This document shows, piece after piece, positions 1 to 8,759 of a DNA stretch of 64,000 nt. The translations under genes and the position numbers were made by a program. Origin of the DNA: Corallincola platygyrae. Its GTDB lineage: Bacteria; Pseudomonadota; Gammaproteobacteria; Enterobacterales; Neiellaceae. The notes beneath the pieces were generated by a model. It was not told the origin of the DNA. It ran no database searches and saw nothing but the letters and a program-made list of their open reading frames with translations. Location of the stretch: contig NZ_BAABLI010000004.1 in assembly GCF_039544265.1 (NCBI RefSeq), positions 124,001-188,000 on the forward strand, read 5' to 3'. Positions within the stretch are counted from its first letter, which is position 1. Every line of letters begins with the position of its first letter.

Positions 1-1
1 A

Positions 2-349
2 CAGATCTCCGCCGTCGCATTCACTGGTGAGTACTACCGGAAACTTGGCGAAGCGTACCCTGAACTTTCAGGAAAACTTGCCAGCCTGATTCAGGTAAAA
101 GAGATCCAAAAACTATCTACCGACAAGGGCTTGGAAAACCCAAAGATCGAAATCTGTGTGGCATCTGAAAGTGGCACTGTGGGTGATCCTGTTTCTGTCG
201 AGATTGTTCGCACAATGTTCAACCACTTGGCGGACGTATCGGAGCAATTCATCAGTCTTCACTATGAACAGCAGGTTGAGATAGAAAGATATGACGCCGT
301 AGGTTCGTCGTCTGCACAACCACCGATAGGTGACAAAGATAATCGGTAA
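2..349 (+). CDS. C-terminal part of a hypothetical protein (5' end outside window)
   Basis: The frame is open from base 2 to the stop at 347-349, so this is the last 115 residues of a gene that starts before the window. A TTG at 131 could be read as a start, but the open frame upstream makes a truncated larger gene more likely. The visible part is soluble and mixed in charge, with a hydrophilic end rich in Ser, Gln and Pro. There are no membrane segments, Cys motifs or catalytic signatures I recognise. The next gene begins 45 bases downstream on the same strand, so the two may be co-transcribed. No function is assigned. Confidence 0.6.
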   Translation, partial: QISAVAFTGEYYRKLGEAYPELSGKLASLIQVKEIQKLSTDKGLENPKIEICVASESGTVGDPVSVEIVRTMFNHLADVSEQFISLHYEQQVEIERYDAVGSSSAQPPIGDKDNR

Positions 350-394
350 CCTAGCCTCTGGCTGCTCGCTGTATCAGGAAAAAGAATAAGTACC

Positions 395-1492
395 ATGGAA
401 GAAAACATCGATTCAAAAGAGCATGGCGTAACCCCGCAACTATTTAAACAGTGGCGCTCCCCGCGCTTTGGGAATTCAAATCCCCAAAAAATAGAATCTA
501 CTGTGTGGGAGTGGTTGGTGCATTCAAAACTGTGTGGCTATTTATCGACACAGAAGATGGATGGCCCTTCTCCTCTCGATGAAGGTCCGACATGGAGTTT
601 TGACCGTTTTGGACAAACCAAAACTCAACTTCCCGATGGACGCATCGTGTATGTAGGGGGGGAACATGAAGATCATTACGATCCTGACTTCCATATCTAT
701 AACGATGTAATCGTCGAGCATCCAAATGGAGAGCTCGACTTCTATTGCTATCCAAAAACCGACTTTCCACCGACAGATTTTCATACCGCAACGCTGATTG
801 GCAGTAAAATAGTGATAATCGGCAGCCTTGGATACCCACAAGAAAGAGTACAGGCTTCAACTCAGCTTTATCTGCTAGATCTGGACAATTTTAAAATTAC
901 CACGATTGCCAGTTGTGGTGAATCGCCAGGATGGATTCACGGCCATGAAGCTACTCTCGATACCAGCCAAACCTCCATCACCGTAACAAAGGGATTAGTT
1001 GAAATTGAATCAGGTTCGCCGATGAGAGAAAACATCGATGACTGGAAGCTGGGTATAGAAAGTTGGACTTGGCAGAGGCTAACTGATCGACAATGGCCCC
1101 GCTGGGAGTTAACTAGAAAAGATAAAGCCAGAAATCATGTTTATGATATTCGGCGAGCGCTATGGAGCCATGAAGTTAACTGGAAGGAAGATCACCAAGA
1201 GGACATGGCGAGATTAGAGAAATCCATGGGGTTCAGCGTTGACTTCAATCTGGTGAAGACGCTTTACCAATTTGATTTTCCCCATGAAAGCCTTGTTGAG
1301 GATGAAGAAGAGTACAATGTCTATTGGATATACGTTGATGGTGTTCGAGTGCGATTTGTAGAAAAAATGCACTGTCTTACCGTTACAGTTGAAGGTTCGC
1401 TTAGCAACCAGACTCTAACCTCTATGAAAGAACAACTCATCTCGAATCTTAATGAGTTAGAAAGATCAGAATGGACAATCAACGAGTATTGA
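395..1492 (+). CDS. Kelch-like hypothetical protein
   Basis: This 365-residue soluble protein has no signal peptide. Residues ~60-175 hold two blade-like units: a stretch with LPDGRIVYVGG followed by an aromatic acidic segment, and later TATLIGSKIVIIGSLGYP then LYLLDLDNF. That alternation (GRIVYVGG, then YNDVIV; SKIVIIGS, then LYLLDL) is typical of Kelch/galactose-oxidase beta-propeller blades, but only about two units are evident. The C-terminal half is charged, rich in Trp, Glu and Lys, and unrecognised. AGGAAAAAG lies ~15 bases before the ATG, a loose ribosome site. It probably follows the truncated gene in an operon. Function unknown; protein binding is the only sensible guess. Confidence 0.65.
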   Translation: MEENIDSKEHGVTPQLFKQWRSPRFGNSNPQKIESTVWEWLVHSKLCGYLSTQKMDGPSPLDEGPTWSFDRFGQTKTQLPDGRIVYVGGEHEDHYDPDFHIYNDVIVEHPNGELDFYCYPKTDFPPTDFHTATLIGSKIVIIGSLGYPQERVQASTQLYLLDLDNFKITTIASCGESPGWIHGHEATLDTSQTSITVTKGLVEIESGSPMRENIDDWKLGIESWTWQRLTDRQWPRWELTRKDKARNHVYDIRRALWSHEVNWKEDHQEDMARLEKSMGFSVDFNLVKTLYQFDFPHESLVEDEEEYNVYWIYVDGVRVRFVEKMHCLTVTVEGSLSNQTLTSMKEQLISNLNELERSEWTINEY

Positions 1493-1635
1493 AACCGCCG
1501 TTTGGGAGGCTAACAGCGTCAGCCAATAAAAACGAAGCAAGCTTCTTGTGGGGGCTAGTCTCGCATAAATCATCATTAGAATAGTTTTTCTTGCGCATCT
1601 AGGTGGTTGATTTTTATGTGTATTTTAGGTTTTGA

Positions 1636-1917
1636 ATGGGTAGAAAAATGTTCAGCGTAACGTTAAAGGGGTGGAGTGAGCCTCATCAGCACCCATCTGA
1701 GAGTTGTTTGCCAGACCACCTTTACTGCAGCGATAGCTTCCAATCTGTGAAACTAATGCAACTCTTGCGAGAAGTGGGGCTCAGATTAGCCGACAGTAAG
1801 AATGCTATCCACAATGTGATGTGTGGACATGACTTTGTCTTTGCAATTGAAGATGAACTCGTCGCAAAGAAGTTTGTATCACGAGCTAGGAAATACGGGG
1901 CGGAAGTCGAAATCTAA
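1636..1917 (+). CDS. Small stand-alone protein resembling the ribosomal L7/L12 C-terminal domain
   Basis: This is a 93-residue protein. From about residue 34 it follows the L7/L12 C-terminal pattern: a helix KLMQLLREVGLRLADSKNAI (compare K-x-x-R-x-x-x-GLGLKEAK), a short turn, then a helix with AKKFVSRARKYGAEVEI, matching the family's ending A-x-x-x-x-x-x-LE-x-x-GA-x-VE. The first ~30 residues (basic, Cys/His-containing) are unlike ribosomal L7/L12, and the hinge and N-terminal dimerisation domain are absent. A second in-frame ATG at 1648 is an alternative start; neither has a strong ribosome site. Family membership is by fold resemblance only; it is not the ribosomal stalk protein. Confidence 0.6.
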   Translation: MGRKMFSVTLKGWSEPHQHPSESCLPDHLYCSDSFQSVKLMQLLREVGLRLADSKNAIHNVMCGHDFVFAIEDELVAKKFVSRARKYGAEVEI

Positions 1918-1979
1918 TTCGTTAGCCCCCAGAAACAAGAAAGCGTGGTCGAACAATTACTCTCCTGTGTTTTAGGGCG

Positions 1980-2399
1980 TCATAGCGCCTCGCAATTCCC
2001 CTCGGAATAACCGGCCAGCTGGTATCTGTTTCCGTGGGAATTGACATTGAAAAAGCGCAGTGTGCCTTCAGAGTACAAATGAACAAAGCCTCGAACGCAG
2101 AGGTGGGTCTTTCCGGCCTGAGCCAATGAATGTAGCTCTTCTTGGAGGAGGTCTGTAGCAACATCAAGTTGGTAGGGGATTAGTGCCGTACCAATAAACT
2201 CACTGTATTTTTCCTCTGCATCAACCACTTCGAAAAAGGTACAGTTCCCGTCTGCACATTCATAGTTTTTGAGTGTTACTTCAAAATTGACCTCACTGCT
2301 TGACTGCTTTGCTCGCAGGTATGGCCCCAGATATGAGACTGACACTATGAGAAGTACGAGTACAGTGACAAGCGCAAGGATTGGCTTGGAATGTTTCAT
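1980..2399 (-). CDS. Small membrane-anchored hypothetical protein
   Basis: This 139-residue protein starts MKHSKPILALV and has one hydrophobic segment at about 7-27, followed by a hydrophilic domain. That fits a signal anchor or an uncleaved signal peptide with a periplasmic domain. Four Cys (two in the ECADGNC segment near 48-53, one near 102, one near the C-terminus) suggest disulfides. AAGGA lies ~9 bases before the ATG. It is convergent with the L7/L12-like gene and divergent from the ABC exporter. I do not recognise the family. Confidence 0.55.
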   Translation of the reverse strand: MKHSKPILALVTVLVLLIVSVSYLGPYLRAKQSSSEVNFEVTLKNYECADGNCTFFEVVDAEEKYSEFIGTALIPYQLDVATDLLQEELHSLAQAGKTHLCVRGFVHLYSEGTLRFFNVNSHGNRYQLAGYSEGNCEAL

Positions 2400-2789
2400 A
2401 GGGGAAAGTCCTTTATTTTCAATGTGGTTTCTTTGCTTCCAATCAATGGCCCCCCGCGAGTGTAATGGTCAATGATAGCTGATGGTACTCTCCGTTTGCC
2501 TTCAGCCAAATGGCCAGCCGCTATCAGAGTTCAGCAATCTCTATCAGAACATGGACCCGGATTGGCTTAATTAACGTCTTGTAACACGATTGCTTAAGGT
2601 GTTTGTGACGTTACTTTTGTTTGAGGTCGAAGCGCGCAAGCACTGGTCGTTAGCCGCTTTAGGGGCGTTCTCGCCCCGCTGTGATCTTATTGAAAACCAC
2701 GTCAGCCTTACCCGCAAAGCCTTGCTGTTCCTGACAACCTCTCCGCAAACCCATATGATGATTAGCTTACCGCATTACTGAGTATCATC
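2400..2789. other. 390-bp gap between divergent genes
   Basis: This region must hold the promoters of the minus-strand small protein and of the ABC exporter. It contains a GC-rich perfect hairpin at 2662-2677 (GGGGCG-ttct-CGCCCC) with no T tract, so it is not an obvious terminator. A 63-codon frame at 2590-2781 has no ribosome site and no recognisable domain, and is not annotated. No confident promoter or RNA seen. Confidence 0.3.
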
Positions 2790-4541
2790 ATGCTTTCCTG
2801 GCTTTGGCAGTTTGTTAAGTACTATAAAACCCGTTTGGCGATCGCCATTGTTGCGCTTGTCTTTACCTCGGCATTGACGCTGTCGTTGGGGCAGGGCATT
2901 CGGTTGATGATTGATAATGGCTTTGCCGCTGAGTCTTATGAAGGCCTGGCGTCGGCCCTGCAAGTCACGCTGTTGATTATTGTCGGTTTGGCCATTGGCG
3001 CCTATTTCCGGTTCTTTATGGTGTCTTGGATTGGTGAGCGGGTGGTGGCGGACATTCGTCGCCAGTTGTATGGCCGTTTGCTGAAACTGCCGCCGAGCTT
3101 TTTTGAAGATAATCTGGCGGGTGAAATTCAAAGCCGTGTCACCACGGATACCACCTTGCTGCAAACCGTGATTGGCTCCTCTTTTTCGTTTGCGCTGAGA
3201 AACACGCTCACTTTCTTGGGCGGTATTACGCTGATGTTTGTCAGCAACGTCAAACTCAGCCTGGTGGTGTTAGCGGTGGTGCCGTTTATTGTGTTCCCCT
3301 TGATTGTGATTGGTCGCAAGGTAAAGCGCTTGTCTAAAGACAGCCAGGACAAGGTGGCCACGGTCGGCGCTTGGGCCGGTGAAAGCTTGCAGCACATTAA
3401 GGTGGTGCAGGCCTTTACCCGCGAAGCGTTAGTGAGCCAGCAATTTGCTGATGGCGCCGAGGGCGCCTTTCAGACGGCGCTACGCCGGATTCGCTATCGT
3501 GCGTTTTTGATCGCCTTGGTGATGATTATGGTGATGGGGGCCGTCACTGTGATGCTGTATATCGGGGGCACCGATGTGCTGGCGGGTAACCTGTCTGCTG
3601 GTGACCTTTCGGCCTTTGTGTTTTATGCCATTATGGTGGCGGGTTCGCTGGCCGCCGTGACCGAAGTTTATGGTGATGTGCAACGTGCTGCGGGCGCTGC
3701 CGAACGTATACGAGAGCTGATCGCAACTGAGCCGGATATCCAAAACCCGGCCCAGACTCAGTCAGTAGATTTCAGCACCGATGGCCCGTTGATTGCCATT
3801 GAGAATTTGGCATTTAGTTACCCATCTCGCCCAGACCACAAAGCACTGGATGCCTTCAACCTAGAAATTCAGCAGGGTGAGCGTATCGCGCTGGTTGGCC
3901 CCTCTGGCTCGGGCAAATCTACGTTGTTTGATTTGCTACTGCGGTTTCGTGATCCGCAAACTGGCGGTATCAAGATTCAGGGCACCGATATCAGAGACAT
4001 GGATTTGGAAAGCCTTCGGGACTCGTATGCGTTGGTGCCTCAGCAGCCGGTGCTGTTCAGTGCCAATGTGGTGGACAACATTCGGTTCGGCAAACCCGAT
4101 GCCAGCCAAGAGGAAGTAGAAGCGGCAGCCAAAGCTGCCCACGCCCACGATTTTATCTTGGAGCTGCCAGACGGCTACAACAGCTTTTTGGGGGAGCAGG
4201 GCGTGAAACTTTCCGGTGGCCAGAAGCAACGGTTAGCTATTGCCCGCGCTATTTTGGCGGACCCAAAGATCTTGTTATTGGATGAAGCCACCAGCGCGCT
4301 CGATGCCCAGTCAGAGCATCTGGTTCAACAAGCGCTGGATGAGCTGATGAAAGACCGTACCACGCTGATTATTGCCCATCGCTTGGCGACGGTGGCCCAT
4401 GTCGATCGCATCGCAGTGCTGGAGCATGGCAAGTTGGTAGATGTGGGTAGCCACAAGAGCTTGTTGCAGAGTTCACCCCTGTATAAGCGTTTGGCGGATC
4501 TGCAGTTTAAAACCCATGAGGCAGTGGAAGGCGAGGTTTAA
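2790..4541 (+). CDS. MsbA-type ABC exporter, fused permease and ATPase
   Basis: This 583-residue half-transporter of ABC subfamily B works as a homodimer in the inner membrane, exporting lipid-like or hydrophobic compounds. Residues 1-~310 form the six-helix membrane domain. Residues ~335-583 form the ATPase: Walker A GPSGSGKST near 370, ABC signature LSGGQKQR near 474, Walker B ILLLDEATSALD near 494, and switch His in IAHRLAT near 528. All catalytic elements look intact. Length and layout fit the MsbA-related family found beside unrelated genes in many Proteobacteria. The substrate cannot be read from sequence. A small gene follows 59 bases downstream with a good ribosome site, possibly co-transcribed. 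Confidence 0.92.
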   Translation: MLSWLWQFVKYYKTRLAIAIVALVFTSALTLSLGQGIRLMIDNGFAAESYEGLASALQVTLLIIVGLAIGAYFRFFMVSWIGERVVADIRRQLYGRLLKLPPSFFEDNLAGEIQSRVTTDTTLLQTVIGSSFSFALRNTLTFLGGITLMFVSNVKLSLVVLAVVPFIVFPLIVIGRKVKRLSKDSQDKVATVGAWAGESLQHIKVVQAFTREALVSQQFADGAEGAFQTALRRIRYRAFLIALVMIMVMGAVTVMLYIGGTDVLAGNLSAGDLSAFVFYAIMVAGSLAAVTEVYGDVQRAAGAAERIRELIATEPDIQNPAQTQSVDFSTDGPLIAIENLAFSYPSRPDHKALDAFNLEIQQGERIALVGPSGSGKSTLFDLLLRFRDPQTGGIKIQGTDIRDMDLESLRDSYALVPQQPVLFSANVVDNIRFGKPDASQEEVEAAAKAAHAHDFILELPDGYNSFLGEQGVKLSGGQKQRLAIARAILADPKILLLDEATSALDAQSEHLVQQALDELMKDRTTLIIAHRLATVAHVDRIAVLEHGKLVDVGSHKSLLQSSPLYKRLADLQFKTHEAVEGEV

Positions 4542-4600
4542 AAGGAATTGCTGGAGTTAGGAAGCTTTGGTAAAGGTAATTGGAATTCAAGGAGTGAAAC

Positions 4601-4843
4601 ATGCCCAACGTTGATGTCAGGTCTTTGTCTGTTTGCATTCAGGCGTTGCAAACTGCGATTGCGCATAACAATTTCCTGTTTCAATCGAGCACCGTGGATA
4701 AGGATGATTACGAGGAGAGTTCCTATATGTTCGAATTGGAGCTCGCCAAGTTGGTAGAGATCTACAAGGTTGAAGAGGAAGCTGGTAATACTCAGATACC
4801 TTTGGAGTTGCTGCTTAAGCCACCGTTTGATGCACTGCTCTGA
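4601..4843 (+). CDS. Small hypothetical protein
   Basis: This 80-residue acidic protein has AAGGAGTGAAAC right before its ATG, a strong ribosome site that supports it as real. It looks all-alpha (VCIQALQTAI and MFELELAKLVEIYKVEEEAG), with no signal peptide, Cys or membrane segment. The position just after the ABC exporter hints at co-transcription, but no functional link is visible. Family not recognised. Confidence 0.55.
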   Translation: MPNVDVRSLSVCIQALQTAIAHNNFLFQSSTVDKDDYEESSYMFELELAKLVEIYKVEEEAGNTQIPLELLLKPPFDALL

Positions 4844-4905
4844 TTCATCCCGCTACTTAAGGGCAAATAAAGTAGCTCTAGAATGCGGAGCATGTTGATA
4901 AGATA

Positions 4906-5280
4906 GTGGTCGAAAACCCTCAAAAACCCTCATTTGACGAGACAAAGAGAAACTTAATGGAAGGTACAAAACTGGGCGCTTTGATGGATCTGGCCGCGGA
5001 TGCACAACGCCTGATTCAACATGACTACGAACAGATAGATCCGATTGTTGGCGCGCATACTCGCTTAAGAGAAAAGGGCATCCCCGGGGATGTGATGACA
5101 GTGGATTGCCCCCGGTCAGGCAAGCGTATTATCGTTATGCTGTTAGATGCTAATCCGGATCAAGTGGTTTGTACGTTTGGCTATAAAGACAAGGACGATA
5201 CCGACGCGCACTTTGAGTTCTCATATGCCGATATCAATGCGGCGACCATCTATCACTGGATCGAGCGTCACTTTTCTTAG
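4906..5280 (+). CDS. Hypothetical soluble protein
   Basis: The longest frame is 124 residues from a GTG at 4906. An ATG at 4957 (MEGTKLGALMD) is equally possible and would give 107 residues; AAAGAGA before it is a weak ribosome site. The product is acidic, with an N-terminal helix (LMDLAADAQRLIQHDY) and a C-terminal alpha/beta part with the strand RIIVMLLDANPDQVVCTFGY. No membrane segment or signature residue. Function unknown. Confidence 0.5.
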   Translation: MVENPQKPSFDETKRNLMEGTKLGALMDLAADAQRLIQHDYEQIDPIVGAHTRLREKGIPGDVMTVDCPRSGKRIIVMLLDANPDQVVCTFGYKDKDDTDAHFEFSYADINAATIYHWIERHFS

Positions 5281-5532
5281 CCTTCTGATCTCCTGAGCTG
5301 CTGGTAAGAACAGTATTAAAGGGCTTAATGTTAGTCAGCCGAACAGCTTAAGTTGTTGAAGATTAGGGGGAATGCTATCTATTTTGCACTGTAGAGATTG
5401 TCGATAGAACTGGTCATTCAGCAGTTAGACTTGCGGGATTATGCTGTTTGTGAGCGAAATAGAAAAAACATAAACATCAGAAAGTTAGTATACCAACATT
5501 GCTGATATGCCAAGAAACGCTGGATAGGAAGT

Positions 5533-5820
5533 ATGCCAAAACAAGTAACGTGTGGTGTCTGTACAACTACATCGAAAGCCAAGTTTAATTGGTCGTTTCC
5601 CGGTTTAAGGAAGTTTCATTGTCCTGGCTGTCAGACTGTTCATATCTTTGGCTTATCCATCATCACTAAGGTTTTGTACGGTCTGTTCTCATTGCTTCTT
5701 TTGTATGCAATTGCCATTGGCGTTGCCCAGCCAAGTATCTTGTTATTCGTGGTCGCCTATGCGTTTTACAAGGATCACATGATTCGTACCGAGCCACCCA
5801 AAGCGAAATTAGTTCAATAA
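5533..5820 (+). CDS. Small membrane protein with N-terminal zinc-ribbon-like Cys pairs
   Basis: This 95-residue protein begins MPKQVTCGVC and has a second pair, CPGC, at about residues 31-34. The CxxC-(~20)-CxxC layout is that of a zinc ribbon. It is followed by two hydrophobic segments at about 42-62 and 65-80, and a basic tail. GGATAGGAAGT lies directly before the ATG. It resembles small bacterial proteins with a cytosolic zinc ribbon and a membrane hairpin; no exact family is recognised. The neighbouring gene also encodes a small two-helix membrane protein. Confidence 0.6.
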   Translation: MPKQVTCGVCTTTSKAKFNWSFPGLRKFHCPGCQTVHIFGLSIITKVLYGLFSLLLLYAIAIGVAQPSILLFVVAYAFYKDHMIRTEPPKAKLVQ

Positions 5821-5889
5821 CCAATATTGGAAAAGGCGCTAAAGGAAAAGAGTCACCAATAGTTTTATGCACTTTTGATGGGGTATGTG

Positions 5890-6150
5890 ATGAAAAAAGC
5901 AGTTGTGTATGTCGGGCTTGCTGTCACTTTATCTCTGGCCGCGTTGGCTTCGGGAGCCAGAACAGTTTGCATCTTTGTCGGCTCCTATAGTTTCTATTCA
6001 TATAACTCTGCCTCTTTATCACTTGCCGCCATTGCATTGGTTTTTTGGGGGCTGTCGGTAAGGCGACTTTGGAAGCATCGCCGTTTATCCAAGTCGTTGC
6101 CCGAGCCAATGAAAATTGAAGGCTACGCTGACGACGGCAATCCTGTTTAA
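5890..6150 (+). CDS. Small two-helix membrane protein
   Basis: From the ATG at 5890 (MKKAVVYVG) the product is 86 residues; an in-frame ATG at 5875 adds five residues. The MKK start followed by a hydrophobic run is a more natural N-terminus and has a GGGG element just upstream. Hydrophobic segments lie at about 4-24 and 42-58, followed by a basic stretch (RRLWKHRRLSK) that predicts a cytosolic C-terminus. It ends 13 bases before the convergent MATE gene. Function unknown. Confidence 0.55.
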   Translation: MKKAVVYVGLAVTLSLAALASGARTVCIFVGSYSFYSYNSASLSLAAIALVFWGLSVRRLWKHRRLSKSLPEPMKIEGYADDGNPV

Positions 6151-6163
6151 CTGGAGACCGTCG

Positions 6164-7507
6164 TTAAACCTTACTTAGCGTGGCTTCCGCTGCCATTGCC
6201 CGCTTTAATTTCTTCATTCCTTTGCGGTAAATCACCCAGCTCATGATGCCTGCGGCGACATTGCCAACCAGTGCTCCCAGGAACATGCCATTCAGGCCGC
6301 CCAGTTGTGAACCGAGCCATAGGCAGGGCAGGTAACAGCAAAGCAATCGCAGCGCAGAAATAGAAAGTGCTCGCATCGATTTACCCATGGCATTGGCGAC
6401 AGACACCATGATCATGCAGATCCCCAGCGCACCAAAACTAAATGGCACGCGCCACAGATAGTCGGTCAGGATATCGCTGACGGTTTGGTCTGTGGTCAGC
6501 AGATTGCCGATAGGGCTGGCCAGCGCAATGCCGATGAGGGCAATCAGCAGCTGCCAGACAAACACAAAACCAACGGCGATTTTGACTAGCAGATGGATCT
6601 TATCCAGCTCGCCAGCACCACGCAGACGGCCCACCATGGGCGGCATCGCCATGGTCAGTGCCAGTACGACGATAATGGAGAAAAATTCGAGGCGAGTACC
6701 AAGGCCCCAGGCGGCCACCACGGTTTCACCGTAACCGGCGACAATGGCGGTGGCAGCCATGGCAGAAATAGGCGGAATAAACTGGCTCATCATGGCGGGC
6801 AGCATGATGGCAACCAGCTGTTGCAGGCCGCTCAGGTTCTCTTTCAGGCGCAGTTTTAGGCTGACCCAGTGCTTGGCAAGGATCTTGGGGTAGATGATCA
6901 CGCAACCCACCAGAAACGCACAGATGGTCGCCCACGCGGCACCGGCAATACCCATGTCGAAGGTAAAGATAAACAGCGGATCCAGGATCATGTTGATAAT
7001 GCTGGTGACCACCATCACCACGCCGGGGGCTTTGGTATGGCCTTGAGCACGGTAGATGCTGTAACCGAAATAGAGCATGGCACCCAGCCAGGCACTGATC
7101 AGCCAGGGAAACCAGTATTCACGTACTGTGGGGTAAAGCTCGGGCTCGGCCCCGAGTAGTCTGAGCAGCGCTTCCTGATTAAACCAAATCAGTACACACA
7201 GCAGCAAGATAGACAGAAAGCCTACCGCGACCACCAGTGTGCCCAGTTGCCTAGCATGGTCCTCTTTATTGGCTCCCAGCGCTTGTGCGATCACCGCCGT
7301 AGTGGCGATACCGATACCAACCTGAATCCCAATAATCAGTTGATAGACAGGGATGGTGAAACCCACCGCAGCCAGGGGCTTAACGCCCAGTTGACCGATA
7401 AAGGCACTGTCGACCAGTTGGTAACTCATGATCGCCAACACGCCGATAATCATCGGCATAGTCATGCGGTAAAGCTGCACGGCGAGGGATTTGGTTTGGC
7501 TTGTCAT
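6164..7507 (-). CDS. MATE-family multidrug/toxin exporter
   Basis: This 447-residue polytopic protein has about twelve hydrophobic segments in two similar halves, as in MATE (NorM/DinF-like) cation-coupled antiporters. Typical family segments are visible: near the start MPMIIGVLAIMSYQLVDSAF, then FIGQLGVKPLAAVGFTIP, and a second-half region with LGTRLEFFSIIVVLAL. MATE proteins expel cationic drugs, dyes or metabolites using a Na+ or H+ gradient; the substrate here is unknown. It lies 87 bases downstream of the lysR gene on the same strand, so the regulator may affect it. Confidence 0.9.
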   Translation of the reverse strand: MTSQTKSLAVQLYRMTMPMIIGVLAIMSYQLVDSAFIGQLGVKPLAAVGFTIPVYQLIIGIQVGIGIATTAVIAQALGANKEDHARQLGTLVVAVGFLSILLLCVLIWFNQEALLRLLGAEPELYPTVREYWFPWLISAWLGAMLYFGYSIYRAQGHTKAPGVVMVVTSIINMILDPLFIFTFDMGIAGAAWATICAFLVGCVIIYPKILAKHWVSLKLRLKENLSGLQQLVAIMLPAMMSQFIPPISAMAATAIVAGYGETVVAAWGLGTRLEFFSIIVVLALTMAMPPMVGRLRGAGELDKIHLLVKIAVGFVFVWQLLIALIGIALASPIGNLLTTDQTVSDILTDYLWRVPFSFGALGICMIMVSVANAMGKSMRALSISALRLLCCYLPCLWLGSQLGGLNGMFLGALVGNVAAGIMSWVIYRKGMKKLKRAMAAEATLSKV

Positions 7508-7594
7508 CTGTTCTCTATTTCAAAAGGCCGATTGAAGGCGCTGGTCTCGTGTCATGGTTAATTGCTAAAGGCCCCTACTTTCGGGGCTCTGGCT

Positions 7595-8509
7595 TTAAAG
7601 GTCCTTATTTTCAAGGTCCTGATCCCAATAGGGCGGGTTACCATAGTATTCGGCAAAATAATCGATAAACGCACGCACCTTAGGGGCCAGCAAACGAGAG
7701 CTGGGGTATACCGCCCAAATAGCAGCGTCGGATACCAGCGGATAGTCGGTCAACACGGGCACTATCTCACCGCGCTTTAGGTGTTCATACACGATCCAGG
7801 TGGCACACAGGGTGATGCCCATGCCGCTGGCGCAAGCGTCTCTGACTGCTTCACCGTGGTCGGTTCTGAGCTTGCCCTGGGCTTTGATCACCTTGTGGCC
7901 ATTGGGTGTGTCAAAGGTCCAACTATCCAGCCCCACCAAATGTACGCAGTTGTGCTGGTACAGATCATCGGGGGTTTGCGGCGCACCATGTTTTTCCAGA
8001 TATTCAGGTGAGGCGCAGATAATACGCCTGTCGGGTGCCAGATTACGAGCGATCAGGCTGGAGTCTTTTAACGCCGAATCTCGGATAGCGATATCAAAAC
8101 CGCCTTCTACCATATCGATAATGGTATCGGTCAGTCGCAAGTCGATGGATAGGTCCGGGTACTTTTCCTGAAAGCCTTTAAGCGCAGGTACCAGATGCAT
8201 GCGACCAAACGAGGCGGGCGCAGTCACGCGCAGGGTACCGCTGGGAGAGGCTTTGCCTGCACCGACGGCGGCACGGGCGGCATCAACACTGCTGAGCACT
8301 TCTTCTGCGTGAGGCAGAAAAGCCTGACCCTCTTCGGTCAGTGACACTTTACGCGTGCTGCGGTGCACCAAGCGCACACCCAGGCTGTTTTCCAGCTTAC
8401 TGATATGGGCACTGGAAACCGCGGGCGACAACCCCAGTTCAGCCCCTGCCTGACTGATGTTATTGGTGGCGGCGAGTCGAACGAAAAGCTTTAAGTGCTC
8501 AATATTCAT
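7595..8509 (-). CDS. LysR-family transcriptional regulator
   Basis: At 304 residues it has the usual family length. The N-terminal winged helix-turn-helix is clear (IEHLKLFVRLAATNNISQAG, then LGLSPAVSSAHISKLENSLG and VRLVHRSTRKVSLTEEG). The rest is the two-lobe effector-binding domain. This subgroup (CrgA/DhsR-like) usually controls a divergent gene, here the dehydrogenase at 8760. The MATE gene lies downstream on the same strand. A short GC hairpin at 7571-7587 follows the stop but has only a brief T run, so readthrough into the exporter is plausible. Confidence 0.9.
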   Translation of the reverse strand: MNIEHLKLFVRLAATNNISQAGAELGLSPAVSSAHISKLENSLGVRLVHRSTRKVSLTEEGQAFLPHAEEVLSSVDAARAAVGAGKASPSGTLRVTAPASFGRMHLVPALKGFQEKYPDLSIDLRLTDTIIDMVEGGFDIAIRDSALKDSSLIARNLAPDRRIICASPEYLEKHGAPQTPDDLYQHNCVHLVGLDSWTFDTPNGHKVIKAQGKLRTDHGEAVRDACASGMGITLCATWIVYEHLKRGEIVPVLTDYPLVSDAAIWAVYPSSRLLAPKVRAFIDYFAEYYGNPPYWDQDLENKDL

Positions 8510-8647
8510 TGTGATCTGGTTGGGACCTTGCTCGTAAGTTGGTTAGCTAACTTGTTGGTGAAAATCAGAGCGCATTCTGGGCATAAATCAGCGCGCACTC
8601 CTGTGCTCATAAAGGCCCTTACTCTCGTTGCCAACTATAGCCTGTTT

Positions 8648-8696
8648 ATTATCAACAAAAAGTAAAAACTGATTATTCAAACATCTTAATTATCAA
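8648..8696. promoter_or_regulatory. Possible LysR-type operator region between divergent genes
   Basis: In the AT-rich part of the 250-bp divergent spacer the octamer ATTATCAA occurs at 8648-8655 and again at 8689-8696, 41 bp apart (about four helical turns), with ATTATTCAA between them at 8672. Repeats spaced by whole turns next to a divergent lysR gene fit the usual autoregulatory arrangement. The assignment is inference; no conserved T-N11-A dyad was singled out with confidence. Confidence 0.3.
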
Positions 8697-8759
8697 AATT
8701 TATATGTTGAATGATACTTATGCCGTCACTTAAATCGCAGCCAAAAAGGTAACGCACCC

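Noticed and set aside
2590..2781. 63-codon plus-strand frame before the ABC exporter
   Set aside because: No ribosome site, spans a GC hairpin, and no recognisable protein features.
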